Assembly (NCBI GenBank): GCA_035578175.1
Contig: JAQMRL010000006.1
Span: 65,022,001-65,086,000, forward strand
Direction of reading: 5' to 3'
From: Catonia carolina
Taxonomy: Eukaryota; Arthropoda; Insecta; Hemiptera; Achilidae
DNA: 64,000 bases
Within the stretch, counting starts at the first letter, position 1, and the number at the start of each line of letters is the position of its first letter. The notes beneath the pieces were generated by a model. The model saw nothing but the letters and a program-made list of their open reading frames with translations, was not told where the DNA came from and searched no databases. Made by a program: the position numbers and the translations under genes. This document shows positions 44,459-57,600 of the stretch, one piece after another.

Positions 44459-44595
44459 ATTTTTACTTTCTCTTGCCTATATGAATACATCGGAAGGAAA
44501 GTATTGTTTTCATGTCGATTTTTCGAAATCGAGTTTTCACCGGATCTATACGTTTTCAGACCCCCTGAACCCAAAAAACATGTTTTTAGCGATTG

Positions 44596-44626
<31 letters not shown>

Positions 44627-45386
44627 AACAGAATATCTCAAGAACGGAACATCGTACGAACTTGAAACTTAAGTTACATACCACTACCGGACCCCGACAC
44701 GAACATTTTCATCAAAATCGGTCAACCGGAAGTAGTAGTTTATTCGTATAATTTTTCACTTTTTTACGATTTTCTCAAAAACTGGTCCTACGATTTTTTT
44801 TAAAATCGCCTGGTTTATTCAAATTTTTATTCTCTACAAGATAGGGTAGGCGCCATGTTTGCTGAAATTCTGCGTGAGGCTGTTTTTACGTAAAAACATT
44901 TTCTTTTTAAGATTGCGGCTTTAATATGCATTTTAGCGCAAAATGTTATATAATAAAAGTTGTAGAGAATGTAAAATTCTACAACTATTATTTCAAACAT
45001 TTTTTTGTATAACGCTTAGTTTAGTGGTAATTAGCGATTTTCTGTTTTTTTCTCACGAAAACGTATGAAAAATCGATTTTTTAAAGATTTCGGCCTTAGA
45101 ATGCATTTTACGACAAAAGTGTGTATAATAAAATTTGTAGAAAATTAAAAGATCTACAACTTTTATTTAGAGCTTTTGTTTGTACAGTCCCTAGTTTAGC
45201 GTGTAGGAGCGATTTTCCGTATTTTTAAGCCAAACTGAGGTCGATTTTAATTTTACGTATTTCACTAATGTTTTTTGAGGTTAGTTTTTTGTTTATTTCT
45301 AATATTTTATTACTAATGTTAGGTTTATTGTTCATTATTTTCATTGGCAAGAGAAAGTTGTGTGAGTGTTTCACACCAGATTTTTT
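44459..45386 (+). repeat. Family C repeat, full length
   Basis: Forward copy from 'ttttactttctcttgcctat' to 'cacaccagattttttatt'. (TG)n core at 44598-44626. A ~25 bp deletion near 45263 removes the 'attaaaataaggttatg' segment. Confidence 0.9.
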
Positions 45387-45670
45387 ATTAAAATTTTAGA
45401 AAATCTAAAAGGTATGAAAAAAATCGAGGAGAATGAACCGATGGTCGTGCGTCGTCTACAAAACTGTGTAACTGTACACTATTACACACCACTACACAAT
45501 TATTATACGCCATAATATTATATTATTCTATGACGTCATGTTATATAAGAAAATAGCCTTGTATTTAGATCTTAATCAAAAGAAAACAGAACAAAAACAT
45601 GTGGTTAATCAATAAAAAAAATCAACGCTAAAACAAACGAAATAAACGTGGTAATATGATTTTCAGCTCT
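45387..45670. other. Unassigned sequence
   Basis: Nothing recognised. Confidence 0.5.
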
Positions 45671-45802
45671 AGCCTGGTCTATACGCAACGTTTTACATGA
45701 CAGTCGACATGACAAGTAAAACGGTCAGGTAAAACGTAGCAAAATACGGTGTCCACACTATTCAGTTCAACTTACAGAATTTTCTTCAGTGTTATAATCG
45801 CA

Positions 45803-46577
45803 ATGGAGGAAGTATTATTGTTATCAATTTTATCACTGTCTGAAGTGAACTTTTTTTCTTTTTTTTTCCAATCCCTAATGTGTGAACGTTGCAATCTGTT
45901 CAATTCAGAACAATAAGCAACCCCATGACCCAATGAGATGAGGATAATGTGTATGACGTGTAAATGAAGTGTAATCTTGTACAGACTCAGACCGACCATT
46001 CCTGAGAGAGTATGGTTAATTGAATCCCAACCATCAAAGTACACCGGCAACCACTGTCTAGTATTCAAATCCGTATAAAAGTAACTACTTTCACTAGGAT
46101 TTGAACCAGGAACCTTTGTCTCCGAAAATCAGCTGTTAAACACCTGATTTTTTGGCGACGACTTTACCTCTAGACCAACCCGGTGGGTTTGTAGTGAACT
46201 TAAAAAGAAAAAGACCATTTAAACGCACTAGATGGAGTCGAAGCTGGTTACTAAGAAGAGAAAAATACTCTCACGTAAATTTGATTAAAGAATTATGATT
46301 GGAACCTGATGACTGACGTAACTATTTGAGAATGAACACAGACACGTACTTAAAGTTACTGTCCCTGGTGACACTACAAATTCAAAATCAGGACTCTGTT
46401 ATGAGACGGGCAATCACACCTCACGAGCGGCTAACAGCAACCTCGTGATTTCCAGCGGCAGAAAGAACCTACAAAGATCTGGAATTCACAACTGTAATTT
46501 CAAAACAATCATTAAGCCGCCTCATACCTGAAACCTGTCAAGCCATGTACAATGTGCTGAGAAAAGACTATTTACGG
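45803..46577 (+). pseudogene. Harbinger (ALP1/HARBI1-like) transposase, first exon, split by SINE A
   Basis: An ATG at 45803 opens MEEVLLLSILSLSEVN, which continues after the SINE insertion (45853-46192 plus duplicated 'agtgaactt') as KRKRPFKRTRWSRSWLLRR, then NYLRMNTDTYLKLLSLVT, VMRRAITPHERLTAT, TYKDLEFTTVISKQSLSRLI and PETCQAMYNVLRKDYLR. These match, in order, the N-terminal helical region of insect ALP1-like/HARBI1-like transposases. Three internal TGA stops sit where tryptophan or arginine is expected. The coding stretch ends at 46577 directly before 'gtaagt', a consensus splice donor, so the original gene had an intron here. The DDE catalytic exon is absent. Confidence 0.83.
45853..46192 (-). 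mobile_element. tRNA-derived SINE A inserted in the transposase exon
   Basis: Reverse full-length copy: T-rich tail complement at 45853-45869, body, box B complement 'ggatttgaacc' near 46097 and box A complement 'cctctagacca' near 46168. Flanked by 'agtgaactt' (45844-45852 and 46193-46201). Confidence 0.92.
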
Positions 46578-47204
46578 GTAAGTTAACTCACAAAGCAAAC
46601 ACAGGCTTCTTGAAAATGTCATTTATTGAATAAAAAAGTTATAAAGGTTATATTGTTAACAATAAAAAGAAATTAACAGATTAAAACACACTTAAATGAA
46701 ATAACAACTTTTTAAAACAATACAATAAACTAAAACTTATCAAGAATCAGGCTTAACCCTAAATTACTAGGTGCACACTGCTCAAAATATAACACAAAAC
46801 TGACAGTCAATAGGGATGGCTGTCTACACGATCCGTTTTAGCTGACGTCATACCGAAAAAAAGTATTGACCCATCAGTTCTCAGGTCAGTTCTGCAACCT
46901 CATTCATATCAGGTAAAACGGTCCGTTTAGTGTCCCCACGTAACATTTTACTTGATATGTTAGGACGGACAGCTAAAACTGTCCTGTAAAACGTTGCGTG
47001 TAGACCAGGCTTAAAGGAAACAAATCATAAAATTTCATAAAACTCCGTAATTACATGTTAATTCAATGAATTTAATCTATTAAAAAAATTATTGAACAAT
47101 ATATTAATAAGAAGAACAGTTTCCAAATACACATAATAAAAATATGGTGTGAAACACACAACTTTCTTTTGCCAATGCAAATAATGAACAATAAAACCTA
47201 ACAA

Positions 47205-48084
47205 TCTGTTCGTTGAAAGGCTAAAATAAATAGTTCTATTTTTATGTCACATGGTCAGCCACTTAAATGACTGAATCATTTAAATATAGAAAAGGTAACG
47301 GTGTAAAAGACACTAATCTAATTGTTTCTGTGCTCATTAATTGAATTAATTCTCATTACGTAAAAATATCCACATTGTATTCCGTAAAATATATTGTAAA
47401 GTAGTTTTAGTTAAAGAAGTTTTAAGTTTTAGGTTAAAAGAAGTTTTTTCTCTATTAATACAATTTTATTGTACATGATCGAAGGTAATGTTTTAAATTT
47501 TTATTGTTATAAAAATTATTATTATTGATATTTTTTAAATAAATTAAATGGTTTTTATCATTTATTTTTAATGCTTTTAACAAAAACTGCTTAATATACG
47601 TATTTCTTGTGCCTTTTTTAGATTTTATAATAGTATTTTTTATAGTAGTTATTAGTATTTATAAATTTGTTTAAATACTTTTTTTGTTTACTCCTATGCG
47701 CGGACAGAACTCTTCGTGAAGAAGAGTTTTTGCGTATAAGTATATTTAGTTAAAAATATTGTTTATATTGTTAATATTGTTTATTGTTGTTTATATTGCT
47801 TAGTATAGTAATAATTGTATTAAGCCTATGTTTAACTTAATAAAACAAATAAATCAGAGTTCTCCTCTGAAAGTAATGAATTTCATTATACAGCCAGACC
47901 CTGTGGTGAATGAAGTGAAGGTGTCATTTGCAGAGTGGAAATTATGTGCTTTTCAGAGGGCCCGGCATGCTGATAAGCGTACTCAGTGAGGAAGGCAATT
48001 AATTGTAACCACATGACTCCTTATTTTACTTAGTAAAAGCTCTACAGGTTCAAACCAGCCTTTCGGCTGATGACCTAAATAAAT
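47205..48084 (+). repeat. SINE-like family B, 5'-truncated, itself split
   Basis: 47205-47320 ('aatctgttcgttgaaaggct' to 'gacactaat') and 47851-48084 ('cagagttctcctctgaaagt' to 'cctaaataaataac') are consecutive parts of B. The first ~60 bp of B are missing. Confidence 0.82.
47321..47850 (+). mobile_element. Unclassified insertion within SINE B
   Basis: About 530 bp, non-coding and AT-rich, ending 'cttaataaaacaaataaat'. It holds a perfect 8 bp stem 'aactcttc..gaagagtt' (about 47710-47731). It may be the 3' untranslated end of a retroelement. Target duplication no longer than 3 bp. Confidence 0.5.
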
Positions 48085-48478
48085 AACACATAACCTACCA
48101 TTAGTAATAAAACATTCAAAATAAACAAAAAAACCTCAAAAAACATAAATTTTCAAAAAAATCGTAGAAGCCGTTTTTGAGAAAATCTCAAAAATGAAAA
48201 ATTACACGAATTAACTACTACTTCCGGTTGACCGATTTTGATGAAAATGTTCTTGAGGGTTCTCTAGTAGTACGTACCTAACTTAAAATTCAAATTTCAA
48301 CTTTGTACGATGTTCCGTTCTCGAGATATTTTGTGCACACAATCGCTAAAAACATGTTATTTTGGGTTGAGGGGGTTTTGGGTCTGAAAACGTGTACATC
48401 CGGTAAAACTCGATTTCGCAAAATCGGCATAAAGACAATACTTTTCCTCCTATATATTCATATAGGCAAGAGAAAGTA

Positions 48479-49100
48479 ATAACACATAAAACTTCACAAC
48501 GCTCTGTAATTACATATTAATTCAAAGAATTTAATTGAATTTAAAAATAAATTATGAAAAACATAATTAATTAGAAAACCGTTTACAAACACAAATAATA
48601 AAAATGTATTGGTTAAGAGAAAAGAAAACTGTAAAATAAAATCTTTCGCCTCAACAAAACCGCTAAGTGTTTAGGAACTTCAAAACAAGGTTACCACAAA
48701 GTCCCTTAAATTGATTTCGTAAAAGTTCAAAAGTCCCCACACGGAGCAAATTTTTACACTAAAAACAAAACAATCTCAGTGAAAACTAAAAGTCTATACA
48801 ATTTAAAAATACAAACTTTTAAGAGAAAAAGTTATTCGTAGCGTTTATAGCGGAAATTTTGCAAGTAAGCTATTAAAACAAAAATGTTTTCTTTAATTCT
48901 GTTGGAAAATGTTTTATTTTAGTTCAAAGCTCTTAAAATACCAATGAATTTCAGAAGTTTATTTTCAATTAAAAAAAACCATTGAAATAGCAAATTCAAG
49001 AATTATAAAAAAAAGATTTTACCCTTAACAATTAACATTATTCATCAATAGAAAGCTACAATGTTATAAAAAATTCATCATAAAATCCAAACTTAAAAAA
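48479..49100. other. AT-rich stretch, nothing recognised
   Basis: No feature seen. Confidence 0.5.
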
Positions 49101-50052
49101 ATTTGGTGTGAAACACTTACACAACTTTCTCGTGCCAATGAAAATAATTAACAATATAACCTAACATTAGTAATAAAACATTAGAAATAAACAAAAAACT
49201 TACCTCAATAAACATAACCTTATTTTAATCATGTCTGAAAGACGCAAAATGAAAATCGAACTCAGTTCGGCTTAAAAATACGGAAAATCACTCTTTCACA
49301 CTAAACTAGGCTCTGTAGAGAAAAATGCTTTAAATAAAAGTTGTAGATCTTTTAATTTTCTATAAATTTGATTATATACACTTTTGTCGTAAAATGCAAA
49401 CTAAGGCCGAAATATTAAAAAAATCGATTTTTCACAAGTTTTCGTGAGAAAAAAAACAGAAAATCGCTAGTTACCGCTAAACTAAGCGTTATACAAAAAA
49501 TGTTTAAAATTAAAGTTGTAGAATTTTAAATTCTCTACACCTTTTATTATATAAATTTTTGCGCTAAAATTTATATTTAAGCCGTAATCTTAAAAAAACA
49601 ATTTCTTTACGTGAAAACAGCCTAACCAAGAATTTCAGCAAACACGGCGCCTACCCTATCTTGTAGAGAATAAAAAATTGAATAAACCAGGCGATTTTTA
49701 AAAAAATCGTAGGACCACTTTTTTGAGAAAATCACAAAAAAGTGAAAAATTATACGAATAAACTGCTACTTCCGGTTGACAGATTTTGATGAAAATGTTA
49801 GTGTCGGGTCCGGTAGTGGTACGTAACTTACGTTTCAAATTTCAAGTTCGTACTATGTTCCGTTCTTGAGATATTCTGTTCACACACGCGCGCGCGCGCG
49901 CGCACAAACACACACACACCAATTGCAAAAAACATGTTTTTTTGGGTTCAGGGGGTCTGAAAACGCGTAGATCCGGTGAAAACTCGATTTCGAAAAATCG
50001 ACATGAAAACAATACTTTCCTTCCTATATATTCATATAGGCAAGAGAAAGTA
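49101..50052 (-). repeat. Family C repeat, full length
   Basis: Reverse copy from 'aaatttggtgtgaaacactt' to 'ataggcaagagaaagtac'. Core is mixed (CG)n and (CA)n at 49882-49920. Confidence 0.9.
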
Positions 50053-50925
50053 CAAAATTCATCCAATCAACAGTTTTACTTCTCTAATAAGAACTTTAAA
50101 ACCTCCAGTTATTATAATCAGTTTTGTTACCTAAGAAATTATCGAAATGTCACCACAACTAAACAACTAAAACTATTCCTAATAACTAAAACTAAACTAT
50201 AAACTAATAACTAAACTATAACTTCACAACAAAATTCAGCCCACCAACAAACAAATTTCAAGAGTTTTCCTTAGAAGGTTTCCTGAGATGAGGTTTTTTT
50301 AATAAAATGTACTATAATTCAAAAGTGATTTACAATCAACATAAAAAAGAAAACTGGTAAGTTAATGACTGAAAAAACACTATATCATCACAACTTGTTA
50401 TTGTCATTATTTAAAATTTATCCTAAAGGATTTCAATTATAATTCAATGGCAGACAAGGGCTCCCGATTATGTAAATCCGCCACTGATCCATAAGAATAC
50501 AATATTTTGAGTAATGTAGCAACCAAATGAGACATAAATAAAATCATTCCCGAAAATTTTAATTTTTTCCCACAAGTACTTAAAAGAAAATACTTAAAAT
50601 AAAGTATCATAATCTTAATAAAGTAAATAAAGTATCATAGTACTTAAAATAAAGTTTTAAAAGAAATCCTATGGGATTACACATTCATCTATAAAAATTA
50701 GTTATGTAAATTTAAATAAACAAACTAAATTTAACTGAAATAAACAAATACAATTAAAAAAATTAATTTTAATTCTAATAACCACATTCATCTGCATAGA
50801 AAATTTAGGCTGTTAAACAATATTTGTGAAATGAATGCATATTTTTTAACAATTAGAAAACTATAATCTAGTAAGGATGGATCAAGACAGATATATACGA
50901 AACAAATACACCACGGCCGACCCGT
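50053..50925. other. AT-rich stretch, nothing recognised
   Basis: No supported feature. Confidence 0.5.
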
Positions 50926-51078
50926 GGTTTAGTGGTCAGCGCAACTGACTACTATGCCGGGGTCCCGGGTTCGATTCCCGGTCAGGTCTGGCATTTTTTT
51001 CATCTGTAAATCACCACATATCATTACCTACGCACAAGCCCAAGGCTTATGTAGGCATCATCACTCAATTAAAAAAAA
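50926..51078 (+). mobile_element. tRNA-derived SINE D, best copy
   Basis: Box A 'tggtttagtggtcag' (50936-50950) and box B 'gggttcgattccc' (50977-50989), then 'ggtcaggtctgg', a body 'aaggcttatgtaggcatc' and an A9 end. D and T arms are tRNA-like, but the acceptor stem pairs poorly and a tail follows, so SINE is favoured over a tRNA gene. Relatives: 16145-16290 and 30285-30363. Confidence 0.78.
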
Positions 51079-52803
51079 ATTTGAAAAGCTCCAGGAATAC
51101 AATAAAAAAAGGGAAGATGGTTCATAGAACATAGAAATCAATACAGAAAAACAATCAAGATGAAAGTTTTCTAAAGAAAACAAACGGTTAAGAAAAACAA
51201 CATACAAGTATGCGACGAAAGGAAATAAAACATTTTCAGAATTAATGAAGAAAAACTCAAGCTCTAATATAAGAACTGACGCAAAAAAATTAAAGGAGTA
51301 AACCAGGAATGATTATCATAGTCCTTAAGTTGACTAAATCGCAGAAAGAGAAATAAATAATGCAAATACAAAAATGTTACTTCCTTCAAACATAACACGA
51401 TGCATCGATTTAAATAAATAACCAACGATAAGCCTATTTTGGCCGTTAAAAAACAATTTTGTGTACCTACAAATAAAAAGTTAATGGTTTTAAAAAAATA
51501 CACCAAATTAGAGTTTTATCCAAAATTACTAAATTTTCTTTTTTGAGATATCCGTTAACAAAAACAAAAAGAAACTACTTAAAACACTGATTTACGAACC
51601 TGTTAATGTAATGAAGAGAAATACAACTGTAGACGCACCGCCTCTGCTAAAATTCCCCATGATGCACGGAACAATAATGCAGGTAAACACAATAAGTCAA
51701 TTAATAAAAATTAAGTTTAAACTTACAAAAAACTTTACAACACTATAAGATAAGTACAAACATAGTTTTCACTATAAATTAATAAAAAACTGAATATTTA
51801 TAAAGAAAAAGCGCGGTAAAACTGCACTGTCGAAAAATATTAACAAAATATTTATGATGAAAAAGCAAAAAATTGCAACACAAACACGCTAGGCGCTGCG
51901 CGGCAGACTGAAGCAAGAGTACGTAACCAACTCTACACAACAAACGAAGTCGGGCAACTGAACCGAACTGTGGACTCCGTCAAGTGGATAGCCGACTGAC
52001 GCGCTCTCTGTTGTAACAACAGTATCAATTCAAAAATGGAATCGCCCAAACATTGTAGTGGGAGCATAAACTCATAATTTCTCACAATATATCAATAAAA
52101 CATTATAAAAACTATAAATTATAACATAAATTATCAAAAACACAACACAAATATTATAAATAACACATGAAATAGTTCGAAATAACCGACCGAGACAAGA
52201 GTGCAACACCCAAGTAACAAATCACATTGTTGTTAAGAAAGAAGAGGTAAGATACCTAACCTAAGACTCGATCCCCCCACTACAACAACCTGTGAATGTT
52301 ATAAAATTACACAACCTGTTTTCTTTTTAAAAATTGGTGTGCAATATACCTAGCGACATCTATGAAGTAAATTAGTAACTTACTCCCACTATTTTTACTT
52401 TGAAAACCATACACTCTGTCTGTCTACGCATTCAGGACAGATCTCCTTGAATTGTTCGTTAAGGTCATTCACATTTATTTCTTTTGTCACCCGTGCCATC
52501 TTATTTTTCTATCAGAAATGCATTCCAATCTATAAAAACTGCAATCATACAATCAAATACTTACAACATCAGAAGAAAAAAATTGTATAAATTAACCAGA
52601 GACACCATGATAATTGGCAATTGAATTAATTACTTTAAAAATTATGGGCTAGGCTTAAATATTTAATTAGGTTATATTTGAAAAATTAGAAAAGTTAAAA
52701 GAATCAAAAATTTATAGCGAAAAGTGAAAACGAGCTAATTGATAAAGTTAAAAAATCAAAGTTAGTTTAAGAAATATAAAAGTAAACGGAACTATGTTAG
52801 ATA
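51079..52803. other. Long unassigned stretch
   Basis: No family member or coding motif. 51880-52030 is locally less AT-rich but has no supported exon. The 80-codon minus frame at 51264-51506 is motif-free. Confidence 0.45.
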
Positions 52804-52805
52804 TA

Positions 52806-53573
52806 CAGTAAAACCTCTTCTAACGGACTCCTCCATTATAGGCCTACGGACCCCTCTATTTTGCGGAAATTTTTACAATTCCGATCCCATGAGATACGGA
52901 TTAATAAAAGTCTCCATAATCCGTACACTCTTTATTCCGGACACTATACCGTAAATTTTTATCTATTTGTTTATGTACTATTTATTTTACCTTTACTTGA
53001 AAAAATATTAAAATATAAATTTTAATTTCTTAATTACGGACCCCTCTATTTAGCGGACTTTTTACAATCCCAATCTCATGAGATAAGGGTTAATAAAAGT
53101 CTCCATAATCCGGACACTCTTTATTCCGGACACTATACCGTAAATTTTTATCTATATTTATGTATTTATTTTACCTTTACTTAAAAAAAATTAAAATATA
53201 AATTTCAATTTCTTAATTACGGACCCCTCTATTTAGCGGACATTTTTACAATCCCGATCCCATGAGATAAAGATTTAATAAAAGTCTCCATTATCCGGAC
53301 ACTAAACCGTAAATTTTTATCTATTTATTTTATTTATGTATTTATTCTACCTTTACTCACAAAAAATATTACAATATAAATTTTAATTTCTTAATTATAC
53401 TTTGATAATCTAATTATCTTTGATTTTCTATTTTTTTAATAGAATTATCTTTAATAATTCGTTGCGGTAAAATCAATTAACCCAACTATGGTTTCCCATG
53501 TTCAAGAGTAGATCAATTCAGTGCTTCTTTGTTTTACTGTGTCTTTGTTTACTGTAGTTCAGAGGTTTTTCTG
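52806..53573. mobile_element. Pogo/Tigger-like non-autonomous element with internal tandem repeats
   Basis: Ends: 'cagtaaaacctct' at 52806 and the inverse of 'agaggtttttctg' at 53561-53573. TA flanks both (52804-52805 and 53574-53575). The interior is three direct repeats of about 180-190 bp starting 'acggacccctctatt' at 52846, 53038 and 53219. No transposase frame. CAGT-type ends plus TA duplications are typical of pogo/Tigger. Confidence 0.82.
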
Positions 53574-54252
53574 TATAAATTTTGAAAATAACATATTTTA
53601 AATTAAATTCTTGTAGTATGTCGTAATTTTGTGTGGTGTTCTAACAATAAAAATCTAGTGTGAAACACTCACACAACTTTCTCTTGCCAATGAAGTAATG
53701 ACCAATATAACCTAACATTAGTAATAAAACATCAGAAATACACCAAAAACTAACCTCAAAAAACATAACCTTCTTTTAATCATGAGTGAAAGACGCAAAA
53801 TGAAAATCAACCTCAGTTTGGCTTAAAAATACGGAAAATCACTCTTTCGCGCTAAACTAGGCTCTGTAGAGAAAATGCTCTAAATAAAAGTTGTAGATCT
53901 TTTAATTTACTATAAATTTAATTATGTATTCTACATTTTGTCGTAAAATGCATACTAAGGCCGAAATCGTAAAAAATCTATTTTTCACGCGTTTTCGTGA
54001 GAAAGAAAACAGAAAATCGCTAATTACCGCTAAACTAAACGTTATACAAAAAAATGTTTGACATAAAAGTTGTAGAATTTTAAATTCTCTACATTTTTTA
54101 TTGTATAAATTTTTGCGCTAAAATGCACGATAATGTTAAAAAAACAATTTTTTTACTTGAAAACAGTCTCACCAAGAATTTCAGCAAACATGGCGCCTAC
54201 CCTATGTTGTGGAGCATAACAAATTTAGTAAACCAGGCGATTTTAAAAAAAA

Positions 54253-54283
<31 letters not shown>

Positions 54284-54672
54284 GTTTTAGGGCGAAAAAC
54301 CAGACGGTTATCATCGCCCGTTGTTCTACACACGGGTGTAAAGGGCCCGAGTGTAGAACGACTTTACATATTCAAATATAACTCTTAAAACTAAAAAATA
54401 TATTCATAAATAAAATTTACAAAAAAGAACACTTATATTAAAAACTTATAAGATAAACATACAAACACAAACTTAAATCTAATATCACAGTTGGAATATA
54501 AATAAAATCTACAACCTATCACATAAATCTTACAAACTAGTATCACAGCAAACACAATATAATTTACATTAATATCACAGACCAGAAGAATAAAAAGGCT
54601 GTAAAGGGGCCACGAAAATAAAAACCATACACAAATACACATATAAAATCAATTATAACTACAAGTTCCCCA
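54284..54672 (-). other. I-type element 3' UTR with a strong stem-loop
   Basis: Inverted pair 'gttctacac' (54323-54331) and 'gtgtagaac' (54351-54359) with a nested 'cggg/cccg' pair. It lies 40-75 bases from the poly(A), where non-LTR enzymes often recognise their own RNA. The remainder is AT-rich and non-coding. Confidence 0.65.
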
Positions 54673-57600
54673 TTAGATATCTTTATATACACGAATGGAT
54701 CTTAGGAATCTCAACGTTGAGTCTAAGACATGGCTATCGTCGCCGAGTACTTCTCGCAACTCGCAGGGTATTTTAAATCGCCGACGCAGAGCTGCGTAGC
54801 AGATGCAATCTACTAAAACATGTTTGACTGTCAAAGGACAATCGCATCTGCCACAAATTGGGGCATCACCAGACGTCATGAGATACCCATGGGTTAATCT
54901 GGTGTGCCCAATTCTAAGTCGCGCGATAACAACTTCTTCCCTTCTGTTCTTCCTCAGTGACGTATCCCAGGGCTTAACATTATCTTTTATTTCACGAAGC
55001 TTGTTGCCATGGGAGCCAGTCCATTCTACCTGCCAGGAATCAGTGATGACACGCTTCACCAGGCCCACGAAATCTGACACAGTCAGATATTGCGTGAAGG
55101 CCGGTTGGCGAGCTGCCTCCTTAGCGGCCAAATCAGCAGCCTCATTTCCCGAGATTCCAGCATGACCCGGAACCCAGCAGAAAACAACGCTTACTCCTCT
55201 ATCGTTAAGCTGCTTCACGGTGCCGTGGACATCTGCAACTAGCGGGTGGCGTGAATATATATCACTAATTGACTGCAGGGCACTGAGCGAATCAGTGCAC
55301 ACCAACACCCGACGCCCACGCACACAGACTACAGACAGAGCTTTACTAACAGCGTAAAGTTCAGCCGTGTAAACACTGGTTCCCACAGGTAATCCAAACA
55401 AATAGGTTCTCCCATTAGCAACAAACGAGCAACCAACTCCAACATCTGACTTTGATCCATCCGTGTATACAACCGTAGATGGTTTAATAGCTTCAACTAA
55501 CTCACTGAAAATGCTATTAAATACCACAGAACTTGTGTCTGCCTTTGAGTATTTACACATTTCAAAGTTAATGTGTAACTGAGCGATGGTCCAGGGTGGA
55601 AAGAGACATGAATTACATGGGTACACACGAGGAATCGCAATACCGAGGTTGTAGCATATCCCCAACGCTCTTACACCGAATGGTGAAGGCAATCGGGCAT
55701 TCATCAGATGCAAATCATGACAAGGGTTGTTGAGAATGATGTCATGCAAAAAATGATAAGGTCTAGCTTTCAACTTGGCAAAGTACGTCAATATAAGCTG
55801 CTGGCGACGTCTGTGTAACGACATTTCTCCACTTTCAACTAAGATGCTGACAACAGGGCTAGAACGAAAAGCACCTGTAGACAATCGTAAACATGAATTG
55901 TGGATCGTGTCAAGCATTCTCAGCGAAGTGGGAGTAGCAGATGAGTAGGCTACAGCGCCATAATCTATACGTGATCGCACTAGAGCCTTGTAGAACCTTA
56001 TCATACATGATCTATCAGCTCCCCAACATGTACCTGTAAGAACACGCAGAATATCAACCACCTTTAAGCACCTAGCCCGTAGGTCTTTTATATGCGGAAC
56101 CCATGTAAGTCTTTTGTCGAATATAACACCTAGAAACCTTATTTCAGTGCTAACTTCGATATCCTGACCCATTAAATACAGTCTTGGAACAGTATCAGTC
56201 CGAATCCGGCAAAACTGGATGCATTTAGTTTTCTCAGGAGAAAAACTAAAGCCAGTTTGTCGAGACCATTCCTCAAGACGGTATATAGTTAGCTGTAGAG
56301 CTCGTTCAGCTGAAACAACATTTCTAGATGCAACATATATCGCAAAATCATCTACAAACAAAGAACATTTAATAGGGTATACGCAACATTTCACAATATT
56401 GTTAATGGCAATCGCAAACAGAGTACAACTAATTACACTCCCCTGTGGTATACCATTTTCCAAATCAAACCTGTTTGACAAACTCTGACCAACCCTTACA
56501 CGAAATGATCGGTCATCCAGAAAGTCTTTAATGAAGGCCAACATGTTCCCAGCGATGCCCCACTCCCGCAAGGTATTAAGAATACCTCGTCGCCAAGCCG
56601 TATCATATGCTTTTTTCAAATCAAAGAATACGGCAACGAGGCGCTGCTGCAATGCAAACGCATTGCAGATAGCCGTCTCAAGGGCCACCAAGTGGTCTGT
56701 CGAAGACCTCCCTCTCCGAAAACCGCTCTGTTCAGGAGCGAGGAAGTCATTCTTTTCCAGATACCACATGAGACGACTATTCACCATTCTTTCCATCACC
56801 TTACATACAACACTTGTCAAAGAGATGGGGCGATAGCTGGAGGCCAACATTTTATCTTTGCCAGGTTTGAGGATCGGGACAACAATTGCTTCTTTCCAAG
56901 ATTCTGGAAGCTTTCTAGAAGCGTATATTTTATTAAAAATATGTAGGAGCTGCCTTAAACCAGAATCTGGTAAATGCGCAATCATCGAAAGTGTTATTTC
57001 ATCTCCTCCAGGCGAGGTATTTCGAGAAACTTTGAGCGCTTTTCTTAGTTCAGGCATTGAAAAAGGAATGTTCAGAGGATCATTTGTGTCCGCTATATGA
57101 AAAGGAAGAGATTCAATGGTTTGCTTATGATTTCGAAATTGAATTGAATATGAAGACGTGAGAGACGCTGATCTTAACGAAGAACCAATTGCATTCGCAA
57201 TGTCGATTGGTGACGTAATCACGGAACCGTCAGTTTGCAACCCTGCAATTCGGTGCGGAGACATCCTTCCACAAACGGACCGCAGTTTTCTCCACACCGT
57301 TGTCACAGGGGTACTCCTATTAATATCTGCAACATAACGGCTCCACGACTCTCTCTTACTCTCCAGAAAGATACGCCTACAGCAGGCCCGAGCTCTTCGG
57401 TAAGCTTCCAGGTTAGCATCCGTAGGTCTGCGGCTAAAACTTCGCAGGGCCCTACGGCGGTCCTGAAGAGCCTCCTTACACCGATTATTCCACCAAGGCA
57501 CCGGCGGCCGCCGCGCTTTACCCGATGTTTTAGGAATGCTCTGGGCAGCTGCTGCAGACATCCTCTCCAAAAAAGAAGACAACAGGCTTCGTGCATCATC

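Larger units (their letters stand above)
45671..47011 (+). mobile_element. PIF/Harbinger-type DNA transposon remnant
   Basis: Terminal inverted repeats of ~33 bp: 45671-45703 ('agcctggtctatacgcaacg...') and the inverse of 46979-47011, with two differences. Taking GCCTGG as the true ends, the flanks read cTA and TTA, close to the 3 bp target duplications of PIF/Harbinger. Inside is a decayed ALP1/HARBI1-like transposase first exon, itself split by SINE A. The rest of the transposase is missing, so this copy is non-autonomous. Confidence 0.8.
47141..48478 (-). repeat. Family C repeat, split by SINE B and internally deleted
   Basis: The C terminus at 47141-47204 ('aataaaaatatggtgtgaaa') resumes at 48085-48478, where it jumps from 'aaaacataaa' to 'ttcaaaaaaatcgtagaag' and ends 'ggcaagagaaagtaat'. 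The subrepeats were deleted. SINE B (47205-48084) sits between, with 'aacctaaca' and 'aacctacca' as probable target duplication. Confidence 0.8.

Noticed and set aside
50926..51000. Functional tRNA gene
   Set aside because: Good box A and box B, but acceptor-stem pairing fails and a SINE-like body and A tail follow; two related decayed copies exist.
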